NCBI GenBank assembly: GCA_900470285.1
Contig: UCAG01000003.1
Location: 124,001-188,000, forward strand
Length of the DNA: 64,000 bases
Direction: 5' to 3'
DNA from: Hyphomicrobiales bacterium
GTDB lineage: Bacteria; Pseudomonadota; Alphaproteobacteria; Rhizobiales; Rhizobiaceae
How positions within the stretch are numbered: position 1 is the stretch's first letter; every line of letters begins with the position of its first letter. Shown here piece by piece: positions 1 through 10,857 of this stretch. The position numbers were made by a program, and so were the translations under genes. Under the pieces are notes generated by a model, which made no database searches, had not been told where the DNA came from, and saw nothing but the letters and a program-made list of their open reading frames with translations.

Positions 1-533
1 TCGCCGAAAAACAATGTCTCTGCCAGAATATCATAGGTCAGCAGGGTCATATCCCGTGATACATCCGTTACAGTTCCGGCAATCTGATAGCGCGTGGTAA
101 AGTCCTGTACGCTTTTCAGCATGGCATTGGCAAAACCATGAATATGGCGCGGCGTGAAAACCGGCGCCATAGCCTTGCGTGAACGCCGCCATGTGGAGCC
201 TTCGGCGGTCAGCAATCCGTCACGCAGGATAGGGCGCAACACGCGCTGACGGATGGTGCCCATCGGATAATTTTGCGGATTTTCCACCAAAACATGACGG
301 ATCAGCGCCGGATCATTGGCGATAATCGTATGCATACCAAGCCAGTTTACCTCAACCCACGGCTCATTATAGGACGGCTCGCCCCAAAGTTCTAAAGGAT
401 TGCGATAGACAATCCGCATCAGCTCCAGCCGCCCGACCGGATCTTTACGCGGAACCGGTGCCGGTGGCACAAAGGGATGCTTTGCCGGAATTGCACCGGT
501 ATTTGAAAATGAAGATTGTTGTAATTCAGTCAT
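1..533 (-). CDS. Cytochrome P450, N-terminal part (cut by window edge)
   Basis: Reading the minus strand from an ATG at 533 gives 177 codons running off the window start without a stop. The protein begins MTELQQSSFS, has a Pro-rich segment (PPAPVPR), and contains the P450 B/C-helix region: GLLTAEGSTWRRSRKAMAPVF has the WxxxR motif (W-R-R-S-R) that contacts the haem propionates, followed by F(T/S)PxH. The haem-binding Cys loop and I-helix lie outside the window. P450s are haem monooxygenases that need a ferredoxin or reductase partner; none is visible here. No signal peptide is seen, so a soluble enzyme is likely. The substrate cannot be told. An AT-rich perfect dyad lies about 70 bases upstream of the start. 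Confidence 0.85.
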   Translation of the reverse strand, partial: MTELQQSSFSNTGAIPAKHPFVPPAPVPRKDPVGRLELMRIVYRNPLELWGEPSYNEPWVEVNWLGMHTIIANDPALIRHVLVENPQNYPMGTIRQRVLRPILRDGLLTAEGSTWRRSRKAMAPVFTPRHIHGFANAMLKSVQDFTTRYQIAGTVTDVSRDMTLLTYDILAETLFFG

Positions 534-864
534 GATGCCATCCTGAAAATGTTTCATCATGCTGTTCTGGTATCAGTCTTGTGCCCCCAAACGCATGTCA
601 CAGTTAAATATTTTTATTTAACGTCCGAGAACATGCGTCACTCAAGAATCCAGAGCGGACATAGCAAATAGAATACAAAGGCTCTGGTGGCACCGGAAAC
701 AGCGACTACCCCAAACAGATATAGGAAAGACAATAAGGCAAAACAGCGACTTGTTAAATTTTGCCGTAATTATCTGACATGAAATTTAAAAGGCGCACTG
801 GTCAAGGCTGTTCCGCCTGCCTATATGTGCTGTTAACTCCAGAGAAATATGAAAGCCCGCTTCC
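534..864. other. Intergenic region between P450 and copper genes
   Basis: This 331-base divergent gap must hold promoters for the P450 gene (minus) and the copper-associated pair (plus). The only clear structure is the dyad at 603-622, listed separately. I see no CueR-type operator or coding potential. Confidence 0.5.
603..622. promoter_or_regulatory. Perfect AT-rich inverted repeat, possible operator
   Basis: GTTAAATA and TATTTAAC are perfect 8-base arms around a TTTT centre. The site is 70-90 bases upstream of the P450 start codon, a position that fits a repressor or activator site. It has no flanking GC stem as an intrinsic terminator would. Function is inferred from symmetry and place only. 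Confidence 0.35.
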
Positions 865-1254
865 GTGTCATCCGCAATCAACAGCATTATCAGCCTGCCA
901 TACCGGCTTATGCTGTTTCTGCTTGCGTTCATGATGCTGCAGTTTTGTGCCTTTCAGATGTCTGCACAGGCTTACACACCTGTTATGCCGCTTGCAGCCG
1001 ATATTACGCATGTTGCGCCGACGCATGAAACAACGGATCACGGTCAGCACAATAAAGCGTCGGAATCCGGTCAGCATCACAGTACCAAGGGCATGGCCTG
1101 TGCGGTCAGCGGCTGTGTTGTGCCTGTTCCGGTGGCACCGGTTATGGCACAAATTGATGCCTTTCCGCGCACACTAAGTGCGCCCTATATGCAGGCTTTG
1201 CACGGACTGCCGCCTGCTCTTTCCGATCGCCCTCCGATCTCTGTTTTTGCCTGA
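865..1254 (+). CDS. Small exported His-rich protein beside multicopper oxidase
   Basis: A 129-residue protein from a GTG start. Residues 14-35 are hydrophobic and end in SAQA, a plausible signal peptidase site, so the mature protein is probably periplasmic. The mature part has a His-rich stretch (H49, H54, H59, H62, H71, H72) and a Cys pair, C79 and C84 (CAVSGC), all possible metal ligands. It lies 72 bases upstream of the multicopper oxidase on the same strand, so the two are probably co-transcribed and it may bind or deliver copper. I do not recognise a named family. The start is uncertain: no strong ribosome binding site precedes the GTG, and an in-frame ATG at 910 is an alternative. Confidence 0.65.
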   Translation: MSSAINSIISLPYRLMLFLLAFMMLQFCAFQMSAQAYTPVMPLAADITHVAPTHETTDHGQHNKASESGQHHSTKGMACAVSGCVVPVPVAPVMAQIDAFPRTLSAPYMQALHGLPPALSDRPPISVFA

Positions 1255-1326
1255 AAATCACATTTCCTAACGCACAAACTCTTCGTGCGGAGGACAGCTA
1301 TTTTCTGACATAAACGGAGTATTCCG

Positions 1327-3021
1327 ATGAAAATCATCAATCGTCGTCAAGCTTTAATGTTCGGCTTCGGCGGCATGTCTGCTGTTGCGCTGCCAGCTTT
1401 GCACCTCAATCGCGCCAGTGCACAAGGTGCGCATGACATGCACAATATGGCACCTGCTGTGGCCAATAAGGCTACAGGTGTAAAACTGCCCCATCCTGCC
1501 CTTTTACAGCCGGATAATAGCGGCTTGGTCAAACTGAAGATCGCCAAGGGTCGTCACAGTTTTCAGGCTGGCAGCAGTGCCGCTTCCGCCGGTATTAACG
1601 GCAATTATTTCGGGCCGGTTGTACGCCTGCAGAATAAATCGCATGTGCGCTTTGCCGTTGAAAATGCCATGGATGAAGTGACAACCCTGCACTGGCACGG
1701 GCTGATGATCCCGTCTGACATGGATGGTGGCCCGCATAATGTGATTAATACGGGCGCAACATGGCAGCCGGAATTTGACATCAATCAACCGGCATCATTC
1801 AACTGGTTTCATCCGCATACCCATATGGAAACTGCCCGTCAGGCGCATATGGGTGCAGCCGGTCTGCTGCATGTCAGCGATGGTGGTGACCGTGAACGCG
1901 GCCTGCCGGATACATTCGGCTCCGACGACCTGTTCCTCGCCTTTCAGGATCGCCGCGTCATTGACGGTGACAATGTCTATGCGCCGGATTTCATGGATCT
2001 GATGCATGGTTTTCGTGGTCAATATCTGACTGTGAACGGTGCCATTGCACCAATCGCAACTGTGCCGCAGAGCATTGTGCGTCTGCGTCTGCTCAATGCC
2101 TCCAATTCGCGCAATTATCACTTCCGTTTCAGCGATGGCCGGATGATGCACGCGATCGCTTCCGATGGCGGCTTCCTCGCCAAACCTGTGGCCGTGGATA
2201 TTCTGACCATTGCACCGGGGGAACGTTATGAAGTGCTGGTCGATTTTTCCAATGGTATGGCAGCAGATTTTACCAGCCTGCCTGATGACGGCTCCGGCAG
2301 AACACCGAAACTGAGTGATGCACAAAGCCTTGAACATCTGATGCGTTTTGAGGTGAGTAATAGTTTGAAAGCCGATGTGATGAAACTTGTTTCCGCATTG
2401 GAAGAACCGGCTGCTGCCGATCCGGCCAAATCTGTCAAAACCCGTTCTTTTGTCTTTGATGAAAACATGGCTGGCAACATGGCCATGATGCGCAAGAAAA
2501 TGATGGGCGGTGAAAGTTCCCCTATGGGACAGATGGACCATAGCAAAATGGATCACAGCCAGATGGGGCAAATGCAAATGCCTCAACCATCTAAAATGCA
2601 GGAAATGATGTCCGGTTCGATGGATCATGGTGAGCATTCGGCACGTACAGCTGACCAGATGGGGCCATCCCTGACAGCTGCCACCTCCGGCATTACCATG
2701 TCGATTGCCGATAAGCCTTTCGACATGAGCCGCGTGGATGTGGAAGCCAAACTTGGTTCCATGGAAATCTGGAAACTGAAGGCCGTTGAAATGGGGCATC
2801 CGTTCCATATTCACGGTGCGAATTTCCGTATCCTGTCCAAGAACGGTCAGGCAGCACCGGATTATCAGCAAGGCTGGAAAGATACTGTACTGGTCGACGG
2901 AGAAGCCGAACTGCTGGTTCACTTCAAAGCAGAAGGCAAACGCTCACATCCGTTCATGTTCCACTGCCATGTGCTGGAGCATGAAGATGTCGGCATGATG
3001 GGACAGTTTGTGACTGTCTGA
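1327..3021 (+). CDS. cueO: Tat-exported multicopper oxidase, CueO/CopA type
   Basis: A 564-residue periplasmic multicopper oxidase, probably oxidising Cu(I) to the less toxic Cu(II). The N-terminus carries a twin-arginine signal (NRRQALMFGFGG, cut near residues 32-34). All four copper-ligand segments are present: HWHG at 122-125, HPHTH at 162-166, HPFHIHG about 80 residues from the end, and HCHVLEHEDVGMM at 546-558, where C547 is the type 1 ligand and the final Met the axial ligand. As in CueO, a Met- and His-rich insertion lies before the last cupredoxin domain (about residues 380-440, repeated MDHSKMDHSQM-like motifs), known in CueO to bind Cu(I). A good ribosome binding site (GGAG) supports the ATG. 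It follows the small His-rich exported protein and ends before a bidirectional terminator. Confidence 0.93.
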   Translation: MKIINRRQALMFGFGGMSAVALPALHLNRASAQGAHDMHNMAPAVANKATGVKLPHPALLQPDNSGLVKLKIAKGRHSFQAGSSAASAGINGNYFGPVVRLQNKSHVRFAVENAMDEVTTLHWHGLMIPSDMDGGPHNVINTGATWQPEFDINQPASFNWFHPHTHMETARQAHMGAAGLLHVSDGGDRERGLPDTFGSDDLFLAFQDRRVIDGDNVYAPDFMDLMHGFRGQYLTVNGAIAPIATVPQSIVRLRLLNASNSRNYHFRFSDGRMMHAIASDGGFLAKPVAVDILTIAPGERYEVLVDFSNGMAADFTSLPDDGSGRTPKLSDAQSLEHLMRFEVSNSLKADVMKLVSALEEPAAADPAKSVKTRSFVFDENMAGNMAMMRKKMMGGESSPMGQMDHSKMDHSQMGQMQMPQPSKMQEMMSGSMDHGEHSARTADQMGPSLTAATSGITMSIADKPFDMSRVDVEAKLGSMEIWKLKAVEMGHPFHIHGANFRILSKNGQAAPDYQQGWKDTVLVDGEAELLVHFKAEGKRSHPFMFHCHVLEHEDVGMMGQFVTV

Positions 3022-3045
3022 TCTGTGATGACCTGATCAATATGG

Positions 3046-3085
3046 CCTCCCCGCAAAACATTACTCTTGCGGGGAGGTCTTATTT
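3046..3085. terminator. Bidirectional intrinsic terminator (cueO / amidohydrolase)
   Basis: CCTCCCCGCAA at 3046-3056 pairs perfectly with TTGCGGGGAGG at 3067-3077. A T-rich tract follows on the plus strand. It sits between two convergent genes. Confidence 0.8.
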
Positions 3086-4587
3086 TATTCGGTCAGATTA
3101 ATTGTCTGTGCCAATGAGAAAACGCGCTGCTGAACTTCAGCGGTTTGTCTCTGTGCTGCCACCCAGTCCACACCAGCCATAATACCATTGCGCTTCACTG
3201 CACGACCTGCTGCCCACACACTGTCGATATCCTGCATAGCTGCAAAATTGAGCACGCGATCCGCCAGTGTGCCAAGATTGGCGAAGCCCATCCGGTCTGT
3301 GCGCAACAATACCAGATCTGCCCGCTTACCCACAGTGACAGAGCCGGTCACATCTCCCAAACCAAGCGACCTTGCGCCACTAATTGTTGCAAATTCCAGC
3401 ACATCGGTTGACGTGTAATTATTCGCAATGGCTGCACCGTCTTCTGTCTTATAGAGAATCCAGAAGGCTGATCGGGCATGTTCAAAATAATCCTGCAACA
3501 TGGCAATCGCTGCATCCAGCCCGATACCGGTATCCACCCCGTGCGCACGCGCACGACCATGCAGGCTCGGTGTATCATAGGTAAATTCACCCAGTGTCGT
3601 TGAGCAGAGTTTTGAACCGGCTGCCTTCATCATCAGCAGTTCTTCATCTGTCACATCATTACCATGTGAAATATGATAATCCGGCCCCAGCAAGCCCGCC
3701 TCATGAAGATCGCGTATACCGCGCAAAACCGGTGGTTTAGGCTCCGGAAAAGTCTGGTTCATATGTTGTGTCAGAATGGCAGCCTGCAATTCGCGGCAGC
3801 GTTTAAACTCCTTAGCCGCCTGCGCAACACTCTGCGTACCGACAGATCCGGTCAGTCCGATACCAAACCGCAATACTCCGTCCGGATCGGAGAAATACCG
3901 GTCACGCAGCAGCTCCACTTGTTTATAATGACGCTCGTCCGGCGGCCCATCACGGTCCCTACGTGCCTGTGCCAGCGGATAGGTATCGCCGGGGCCGTAA
4001 TGCGGTGACTGGCGCATCTGATAACAGAAATAGCCACCGACACCGGAATCTTTCAGCCCACGCGCTGCCGCATCCTCAATCTCATTGCCATTGGTGGCAT
4101 GCATATGATCCAGCACCGTGGTAACGCCGGAATCCAGACAGACAAGCCCGCCGATATAGCAGGAGAAATACATATCCTCCGGCGTAAAACACAAACCGTA
4201 TTTCAGGTTATTCTCGCGGTCATAATGGCGGTAAAGCTTTGAGCCTTTAACAATCTGACCGGCTTCAGCCGTTTGCCAGACATGGCGATGCCCGTCGACC
4301 ATACCCGGCATCAGGATCATACCGGCGGCATCAATAACCTCGGCATTATCGTGCTTGATATCCTTATCAATAGCGATGATTTTTCCGTCGGCAATCAACA
4401 CATCCGTGGCTGTTAACTCACCAAGTTTTGCGTCCATTGTCAGAATATCTGCGCCTTTGATCAATGTCGGCGTGGCAGATTTTGCACTGGCAGCAACACT
4501 TTGCGCCACCTGTAAAGGCAGACCGCTGGCAGCAACTGCTGCACCGGCTGCACTGAGTTTGAGAAACTCTTTGCGTGTTAGTTCCAT
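3085..4587 (-). CDS. Exported metal-dependent amidohydrolase, paralogue 1
   Basis: A 500-residue member of the amidohydrolase superfamily (TrzA/AtzA and guanine/cytosine-deaminase branch), which hydrolyse amide or amine bonds on small heterocycles. The metal site is visible: HRH at 100-102 (HxH), H275, H305/H308 in HISHG, and D358 in GIGLD. The N-terminus MELTRKEFLKLSAAG followed by an Ala-rich stretch looks like a Tat signal but with Arg-Lys instead of Arg-Arg. I place the start at the ATG at 4587, preceded by AAGGGGAA; the reading frame stays open further upstream, but that part is unlike the paralogue and has no site. It lies 118 bases after a clear paralogue, so this looks like a gene duplication. 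The substrate is unknown. Confidence 0.85.
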   Translation of the reverse strand: MELTRKEFLKLSAAGAAVAASGLPLQVAQSVAASAKSATPTLIKGADILTMDAKLGELTATDVLIADGKIIAIDKDIKHDNAEVIDAAGMILMPGMVDGHRHVWQTAEAGQIVKGSKLYRHYDRENNLKYGLCFTPEDMYFSCYIGGLVCLDSGVTTVLDHMHATNGNEIEDAAARGLKDSGVGGYFCYQMRQSPHYGPGDTYPLAQARRDRDGPPDERHYKQVELLRDRYFSDPDGVLRFGIGLTGSVGTQSVAQAAKEFKRCRELQAAILTQHMNQTFPEPKPPVLRGIRDLHEAGLLGPDYHISHGNDVTDEELLMMKAAGSKLCSTTLGEFTYDTPSLHGRARAHGVDTGIGLDAAIAMLQDYFEHARSAFWILYKTEDGAAIANNYTSTDVLEFATISGARSLGLGDVTGSVTVGKRADLVLLRTDRMGFANLGTLADRVLNFAAMQDIDSVWAAGRAVKRNGIMAGVDWVAAQRQTAEVQQRVFSLAQTINLTE

Positions 4588-4705
4588 AAACAGGTTCCCC
4601 TTGATCCGGTAAGCCTGACACCTCATCTGCACAATGATGAAATATCGGATGCAGGCATGAGTGCTACCGGCTGAAAATGACTGACTGCGTTCAATCCCGA
4701 AGATT

Positions 4706-6226
4706 TCAGGTAAAATTAATAGTGGCGGCATCGCGCACGATCCGCGCCTGTGCCTCACGCATGTCTTTCTTCAGCTTGCCCCAGTCCACATTCAGCATTT
4801 TGCCGTTTTGCTTACGCAATGTGCCGCGTACCCACACACTGTCGACATCCGACAGATTGGCAAAACTGAACACACGGTCAGCCAGAGTTCCGGCAAGGGC
4901 AAAACCGTAACGGCTGGAGCTCAGCAAAACGAGATCAGCCTGTTTTCCAACACTGATTGTGCCGGTCGTATCGCCCATACGAATAGCTTTAGCGCCGGAA
5001 TTGGTGGCAAAATCCAGCAAGTCTGTTGGTTCATATTCACGGGCAATGCGGGCATATTCCTCTGAGCGCTGCATATTCCATAAAGCAGCACGCACATGCT
5101 CGAAATAATCCTGTGTCAGTGCCAGATTGACATCGATGCCGATACCGGACGGCAGCCCCATTTTACGGGCTTTCCCATGTATGGCCGGCTCCACATAAGG
5201 GAACTCCCCCATCACCGTGGCACATAACATACCGCCTGTATCGCGCAGCATGATGATCTCTTCATCCGTCATCTGCACACCGTGGGACACATGAATCTCG
5301 GGCCCGAGCAAACCGGCCTTATACAAATCCGAAATATTGCGATAAATCCCCTCCGGCGGCACCGGATTTTGCTTGTGAATATGCAAAGCAATCAGGAAAG
5401 GTTCCAGCGCACGGGCACGGTCAAATTCTACCTTCGTCTGCCGCATTGTATGGCGCCCCAGCCCGTTGCTGGATGCAATACCAAAGCGGAGCAGGCTGTC
5501 ACCGGACGAAAACAGCTCATCGCGCAGCATTCTGGCAGTTTCATAATGTTCTTCCGTCGGCGGTGCGAGGCGCTGTGCAGACGCTTCCGCAAGCGAAATT
5601 GTATCACCGGGCCCGTAAGTCGTAGAATGGGCGATCTGATAACAAAAAACACCGCCGATACCGGATTCAATCAGCCCGCGTGCACCGGCAAACGCTTTTT
5701 CACGATTATGCTGTCCATGCGCATAATCCACCACACTGGTCACACCGGAATCAATCGCCAGCAGGCCACCTACATAACCCGCCAGATGGAAATCTTCCGG
5801 CGTCATGCAAACAACCGTACGCTCTTTCCATGTCTGATAATGATCATATTTAGCCGCATGGGTTTTCACCAGCATGCCCGCATTCATGATCTGCCAGACA
5901 TGACGATGTCCGTCGATCATGCCAGGCATCAGAATTTTTCCGGTCGCATCAATGACTTCGGCATCATCAACTTTCATGCCTTTGGCAATGGCGGCGATTT
6001 TACCGTCTTTGATAAGAACATCCATGCCGGTCAATTCACCAAGCTTCGTGTCCATTGTCAGAATATCCGCGTTGCGGATTAATGTGGCGCGTGACGGTTG
6101 CGGATTATGCGTCTTTTTTGCTTCAGCAGGTTTTGCCGGTGATGCAGCAGCGCTGCCACCGGTGGCAGCAGCTGTTGCCAGACCGGCTATACCGAGCCGG
6201 AACAGCTCTTTACGGGTTATCGTCAT
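4706..6226 (-). CDS. Exported metal-dependent amidohydrolase, paralogue 2
   Basis: A 506-residue amidohydrolase sharing the whole architecture of the next gene downstream (DILTMD, KLGELT, MDVLIKDGKI, PGMIDGHRHVWQ). Metal-binding residues: HRH 107-109, H282 with H284, H312/H315 (HVSHG), D365 (GIGID). The N-terminus MTITRKELFRLGIAG and an Ala/Gly-rich stretch up to about residue 35 again look like a Tat signal with an RK pair. The start has AAGGG directly before it and GGAGG further up. It is first in a two-gene operon divergent from an AraC-type regulator, which probably controls both genes. It differs from paralogue 1 in the stretch after the HxH motif, suggesting a different substrate. The substrate is not recognisable. 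Confidence 0.85.
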   Translation of the reverse strand: MTITRKELFRLGIAGLATAAATGGSAAASPAKPAEAKKTHNPQPSRATLIRNADILTMDTKLGELTGMDVLIKDGKIAAIAKGMKVDDAEVIDATGKILMPGMIDGHRHVWQIMNAGMLVKTHAAKYDHYQTWKERTVVCMTPEDFHLAGYVGGLLAIDSGVTSVVDYAHGQHNREKAFAGARGLIESGIGGVFCYQIAHSTTYGPGDTISLAEASAQRLAPPTEEHYETARMLRDELFSSGDSLLRFGIASSNGLGRHTMRQTKVEFDRARALEPFLIALHIHKQNPVPPEGIYRNISDLYKAGLLGPEIHVSHGVQMTDEEIIMLRDTGGMLCATVMGEFPYVEPAIHGKARKMGLPSGIGIDVNLALTQDYFEHVRAALWNMQRSEEYARIAREYEPTDLLDFATNSGAKAIRMGDTTGTISVGKQADLVLLSSSRYGFALAGTLADRVFSFANLSDVDSVWVRGTLRKQNGKMLNVDWGKLKKDMREAQARIVRDAATINFT

Positions 6227-6454
6227 CCCTTATAGTCCTCCCGATCATTCAGAAAAGACCGCAGCACAACGCATATATGTAAAAATCCTGACGGAGTTTA
6301 TTGTTGTCCGCGGTCATCGCGGTGTACTATCTGACGATATGAGGGAATGAAGCGAGTTGTTCTGCTATTGCGAAACGGACATTCGATTGCGCTAACAGGA
6401 CACATAAAAAACACTCACCCTATCGGGAACAGCGAATAAAACGGGAGAAGGGCC

Positions 6455-7324
6455 TTGCAGACAACGGATAATGTTGCGGCGGGCGATGCTATATGTTTTG
6501 CGCCGCTTGTGCGTAATTTCAGCCGCGGTTTGGTGATTGAAGATCATATGCATCCGTTCGGGCAATTGCTCTATGCAAATTCCGGCATAGTCAGCGTTAT
6601 CACCAGACACGGCAATTTCATTATTCCGTCCCATCGCGCCATGTGGCTGCCTCCCTATTGCGCCCATGAGGTCAGAATGCTGACCGACGTCAATATTACA
6701 TCCCTGCTTTTGCAAAGTGATGCCGAACTCGAAACTCTGGATTGCCGCGTCATTGAAATGCCGGCTCTCATGCGTGCTTTGCTGATAGAAACGCTGGGCT
6801 TTAATCAGGCACAGCGCAACATCAAACGCGAGCAGGCAATCCTGCAATTGTTGCGTGGGGAAATTGCCGCAGCACAACGCGTCTCCTGTACTGTGCCTAT
6901 GCCTTCCGGTGATAAGCTGACCCTGCTGTGCAAAGAAATCATGCATGATTTGTCACAAACTCTTTCTCTCGCTCAGCTTGCAGAAAAAGCCGCCAGTACA
7001 CCACGTACCATTGCCCGCCAGTTTCAGAGCGAACTCGGCATGAGTTATCGTCACTGGCTGGAAACAGTGCGGTTTAATTATGCCTGCGCACAACTGGAAC
7101 GCGGTACTGCGGCAAAAATCGTGGCCGCCGATCTTGGTTATACGCCCAGTGCTTTCTCGAATATGATGAAACGCTTTCAGCAGCGCTTAAAACAAGAGCG
7201 TATCAAGAAACCCAATGATACGATTTTTGCTGATCTGCCGCCATTTGAGTGGATTACAAGACCCGTGGCCGAGCCGCAGACCGGTAACGACAAACGCTGG
7301 CAGAAAAAGACCGCGGGCGTTTAA
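6455..7324 (+). CDS. AraC-family transcriptional regulator
   Basis: A 289-residue regulator with an N-terminal cupin-like sensor (about 10-110, including HMHPFGQLLYANSG and a WLPPYCAHEV loop) and a C-terminal AraC double helix-turn-helix at about 180-265 (LAQLAEKAASTPRTIARQF, then AADLGYTPSAFSNMMKRF). The HWLETVRFNYA segment is the linker helix typical of the family. The start is a TTG at 6455, seven bases after a good GGGAGAAGGG site; no better in-frame start exists nearby. It is divergent from the amidohydrolase pair with a 228-base shared promoter region, so local control of those genes is the natural inference. The type resembles AraC regulators with an AraC_binding cupin that sense small molecules. 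The effector is unknown. Confidence 0.85.
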   Translation: MQTTDNVAAGDAICFAPLVRNFSRGLVIEDHMHPFGQLLYANSGIVSVITRHGNFIIPSHRAMWLPPYCAHEVRMLTDVNITSLLLQSDAELETLDCRVIEMPALMRALLIETLGFNQAQRNIKREQAILQLLRGEIAAAQRVSCTVPMPSGDKLTLLCKEIMHDLSQTLSLAQLAEKAASTPRTIARQFQSELGMSYRHWLETVRFNYACAQLERGTAAKIVAADLGYTPSAFSNMMKRFQQRLKQERIKKPNDTIFADLPPFEWITRPVAEPQTGNDKRWQKKTAGV

Positions 7325-7387
7325 TTTTTTACTCTTATTTTCTCCCGCCCCTAAAAGCAGGTTTTCATCACAAAAGCTGGTAATTAT

Positions 7388-7437
7388 GCCGATTTCTCGC
7401 GGTAAAATTTGGTAAATCGGCTCTCAGCGACTATATT
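7388..7437 (+). promoter_or_regulatory. Probable gyrB promoter with overlapping dyad
   Basis: TTGGTA at 7409-7414 and TATATT at 7432-7437 are separated by 17 bases, a good sigma-70-like promoter 128 bases before gyrB. An inverted repeat, GCCGATTT at 7388-7395 and AAATCGGC at 7414-7421, overlaps the -35 element, so a regulator or DNA structure there could modulate transcription. Confidence 0.45.
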
Positions 7438-7552
7438 AAAGAGACCATTTTAGCCTGATTCGTTTCAGCACTTTCCGGCCCGTTCCGGTAAGCCGGAATA
7501 TATAATCAGCCAAATTTTTTACCGGACGGCATAAGCCCTACGGCAACGCTAA

Positions 7553-10036
<2,484 letters not shown>

Positions 10037-10054
10037 TCCATTTTGCATAATCAT

Positions 10055-10087
10055 AAAAAACGCCGGAAATTCCGGCGTTTTTTTTAT
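10055..10087. terminator. Bidirectional intrinsic terminator (gyrB / btuD)
   Basis: ACGCCGGAA and TTCCGGCGT pair around a single A, flanked by an A-tract before and a T-tract after, so it can end both the gyrB and the convergent btu transcript. Confidence 0.85.
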
Positions 10088-10857
10088 TTCACAATATGTG
10101 TCGGCTGGATAATCAATCCGTCCGGTGTTTGTGCGCGATAAACCTCAACACCATAGAGATCGCGGATCACGTCTTCCCTCAGAATATCCGCCGGTGCGCC
10201 GTCAGCCACCAGACAACCGTCTTTCAGTAAAAGCAGGCGGGTACACCAGCGTGCAGCCAGCCCCAGATCATGCAATGTGCAGATAATGCCGCGACCGCTC
10301 GCGGAAAGTTCACGGAAAATCTGCATCAGGCCAAGCTGATGTGCCGGATCAAGCCCTGCCACCGGCTCATCGGCCAGCATCAAAGGCGTATCCTGCGCAA
10401 TGGCGCGGGCAATCAGTACCCGTGCCTGTTCACCGCCGGATAATTCCCGCGCCGGTTTATCGCGCAGATGAGTAATCTCCAGCGCTTCTATGGCAGAGGT
10501 AATCTGGTGCTGATCTTCTCTGCTCAGGCCGGAGAATTGCGGCAGACGGGCAAGACGACCGAGTTGCACTACAGTCTCAACGCGCATATTCCAGCTGATC
10601 TCCCGATCCTGCGCAATATAAGACAGAAGCTGCGCACGCTTTACGCTTTTAAGCTGCGCAATTTCCTGCCCGTTTAAGGTGACTAAACCCTGATAAGGCA
10701 GTTGTGCCAGCAGAGCACGCAACAACGTGGACTTTCCTGCACCATTCGGGCCGATCAGACCGACAAACTCGCCTTCACCTATGGTGAAAGAAACTCCGCC
10801 GATTATGCTACGTTTCTGGCGGGAAACCGAGAGATTTTCAACGCGTAACAGGCTCAA
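10084..10857 (-). CDS. btuD: Cobalamin ABC transporter ATP-binding protein
   Basis: A 257-residue FecE/BtuD/HmuV-type ATPase that powers import of vitamin B12 from the periplasm. Walker A is GPNGAGKST, the signature motif LSGGEQARVL, Walker B LMLADEP, and the switch His is in CTLHDLG. I choose a TTG start at 10857: it overlaps the permease stop as TTGA and is preceded by AAAGGAG at the right distance. A longer reading from 10884 would overlap the permease by 31 bases and has no such site. It is the last gene of the btuB-btuF-btuC-btuD operon, whose cobalamin riboswitch fixes the substrate as a corrinoid rather than a siderophore. Confidence 0.88.
   Translation of the reverse strand: MSLLRVENLSVSRQKRSIIGGVSFTIGEGEFVGLIGPNGAGKSTLLRALLAQLPYQGLVTLNGQEIAQLKSVKRAQLLSYIAQDREISWNMRVETVVQLGRLARLPQFSGLSREDQHQITSAIEALEITHLRDKPARELSGGEQARVLIARAIAQDTPLMLADEPVAGLDPAHQLGLMQIFRELSASGRGIICTLHDLGLAARWCTRLLLLKDGCLVADGAPADILREDVIRDLYGVEVYRAQTPDGLIIQPTHIVK

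Noticed and set aside
1795-2922. A 375-codon minus-strand frame inside the multicopper oxidase
   Set aside because: It is the mirror of the His/Met-rich coding region of the oxidase, with no family features.
5282-6082. A 266-codon plus-strand frame inside amidohydrolase 2
   Set aside because: Antisense shadow of a strongly coding gene.
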